From positions 1-6,186 of the forward strand of contig JAHFSL010000161.1 in assembly GCA_023265785.1 (NCBI GenBank): a DNA stretch of 6,186 bases, in the 5' to 3' direction. The notes below the pieces were generated by a model, which ran no database searches, was not told where the DNA came from, and saw only the letters and a list, made by a program, of their open reading frames with translations. Shown here one piece after another: positions 5,669 to 6,186 of the stretch. The translations under genes were made by a program, and so were the position numbers. Numbering within the stretch: position 1 is the first letter of the stretch; each line of letters begins with the position of its first letter. This stretch comes from Candidatus Coatesiibacteriota bacterium. Lineage in GTDB: Bacteria > Oederibacteriota > CAKKQC01.

Positions 5669-6186
5669 CTACCTTCCCGGCCACGTCAACACCAGGTCGC
5701 GGGCGGCCTTCACCTCATCCAGCCGGCCCACGGGGGTCGTGTGGGGTGCGGCATGGACGAACGCGGGATCCTCCGCCACAATGGTTTCCAGGGCCTTGAT
5801 GAAGGCATCCAGCGTCGCGCGACTCTCGGTCTCGGTGGGCTCGACCATGATGGCCTCCTCGACGATGAGGGGAAAGTAGACCGTGGGGGCATAGAACCCG
5901 AAGTCCAGCAGGCGCTTGGCCAGGTCGAGCGCGGTGATGCCCCGCTTCTTGAGCGGCCCGGCGGTCAGCACCACCTCGTGCATGGACGGGGCCTGGTAGG
6001 CGGCGGGAATGAGGGGCTTGAGGCGGGCGCGAATGTAGTTGGCGTTCAGGACCGCATGCCGGGACACCTCCCGCAGGCCGTCGGCACCGTTGCGCACGAG
6101 GTAGGCCAGCGCGCGGACCAGCAGGCCCGCATTGCCGTAAAACGCGTTCAGCTTGCCGATGGACTGCGGCCGGTCGCAGTCCATCG
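5669..6186 (-). CDS. gcvPB: Glycine dehydrogenase (decarboxylating) subunit 2, C-terminal part (cut by window edge)
   Basis: This is the P-protein of the glycine cleavage system, which decarboxylates glycine with PLP and passes the aminomethyl group to the lipoylated H-protein. The visible 172 codons match the end of the split-form beta subunit (about 480 to 500 residues in full). Counting from the Met codon at 6184, the blocks are DRPQSIGKLNAFYGNAG (4-20), LVRALAYLVRNGADGLREV (22-40), AVLNANYIRARLKP (44-57), DLAKRLLDFGFYAPTVYFPL (87-106), EEAIMVEPTETES (109-121), and APHTT with RLDEVKAAR (146-162). The C-terminus is short, as in stand-alone GcvPB. The PLP-binding lysine lies upstream, outside the window. 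The frame runs through the right edge, so the Met at 6184 is internal. The gene ends in TAG at 5669-5671, 14 nt before the preferred panB start. Subunit 1 (gcvPA) would be expected further upstream. A single-chain GcvP is possible but the local sequence resembles the split form more. Confidence 0.94.
   Translation of the reverse strand, partial: MDCDRPQSIGKLNAFYGNAGLLVRALAYLVRNGADGLREVSRHAVLNANYIRARLKPLIPAAYQAPSMHEVVLTAGPLKKRGITALDLAKRLLDFGFYAPTVYFPLIVEEAIMVEPTETESRATLDAFIKALETIVAEDPAFVHAAPHTTPVGRLDEVKAARDLVLTWPGR

Noticed and set aside
5016..5879. Plus-strand open frame of 287 codons opposite panB and gcvPB
   Set aside because: Both opposite-strand genes are unmistakable by conserved active-site blocks. 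This frame shows no family features.

Overview
The window is a tightly packed, GC-rich stretch of bacterial DNA in which every supported gene lies on the minus strand, so transcription runs from high to low coordinates. In that order the genes are: the C-terminal part of a split glycine decarboxylase subunit 2 (gcvPB, cut by the right edge), ketopantoate hydroxymethyltransferase (panB), a fusion of an extracellular solute-binding protein to a MalF-type ABC permease, a MalG-type ABC permease with a very large periplasmic insert, and the N-terminal part of serine hydroxymethyltransferase (glyA, cut by the left edge). Junctions are overlapping or nearly so (ATGA overlap panB/fusion, 3 nt between the two permease genes), which suggests one operon. 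No RNA gene, CRISPR array, insertion sequence or convincing terminator is visible, and no gap without a gene exceeds about 15 bases if the permease C-terminal remnant is counted.

The three enzymes all use 5,10-methylene-tetrahydrofolate: GcvP is part of the system that makes it from glycine, GlyA interconverts it with serine and glycine, and PanB spends it to make ketopantoate for coenzyme A. The CUT1-like ABC importer sits inside this one-carbon block. Its ATPase is not in the window and its substrate cannot be read from the sequence, although the family mostly carries sugars and oligosaccharides.

The transporter is the unusual part. The first subunit joins the binding protein to the permease through an extra membrane anchor. 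The second has about 370 residues inserted between membrane helix 1 and the conserved region before helix 2. That insert is built from about five degenerate repeats of a W..FL....G....N..YG type. The second permease is also interrupted by an in-frame TAG just before its last membrane helix. The missing helix is encoded in the same frame directly after the stop, beginning with ATG.

The organism is a high-GC bacterium with the two-subunit (split) form of glycine decarboxylase, which argues against enteric gammaproteobacteria. The style of the transporter makes Verrucomicrobiota or a similar environmental phylum a weak guess. I cannot assign the phylum from this sequence alone.
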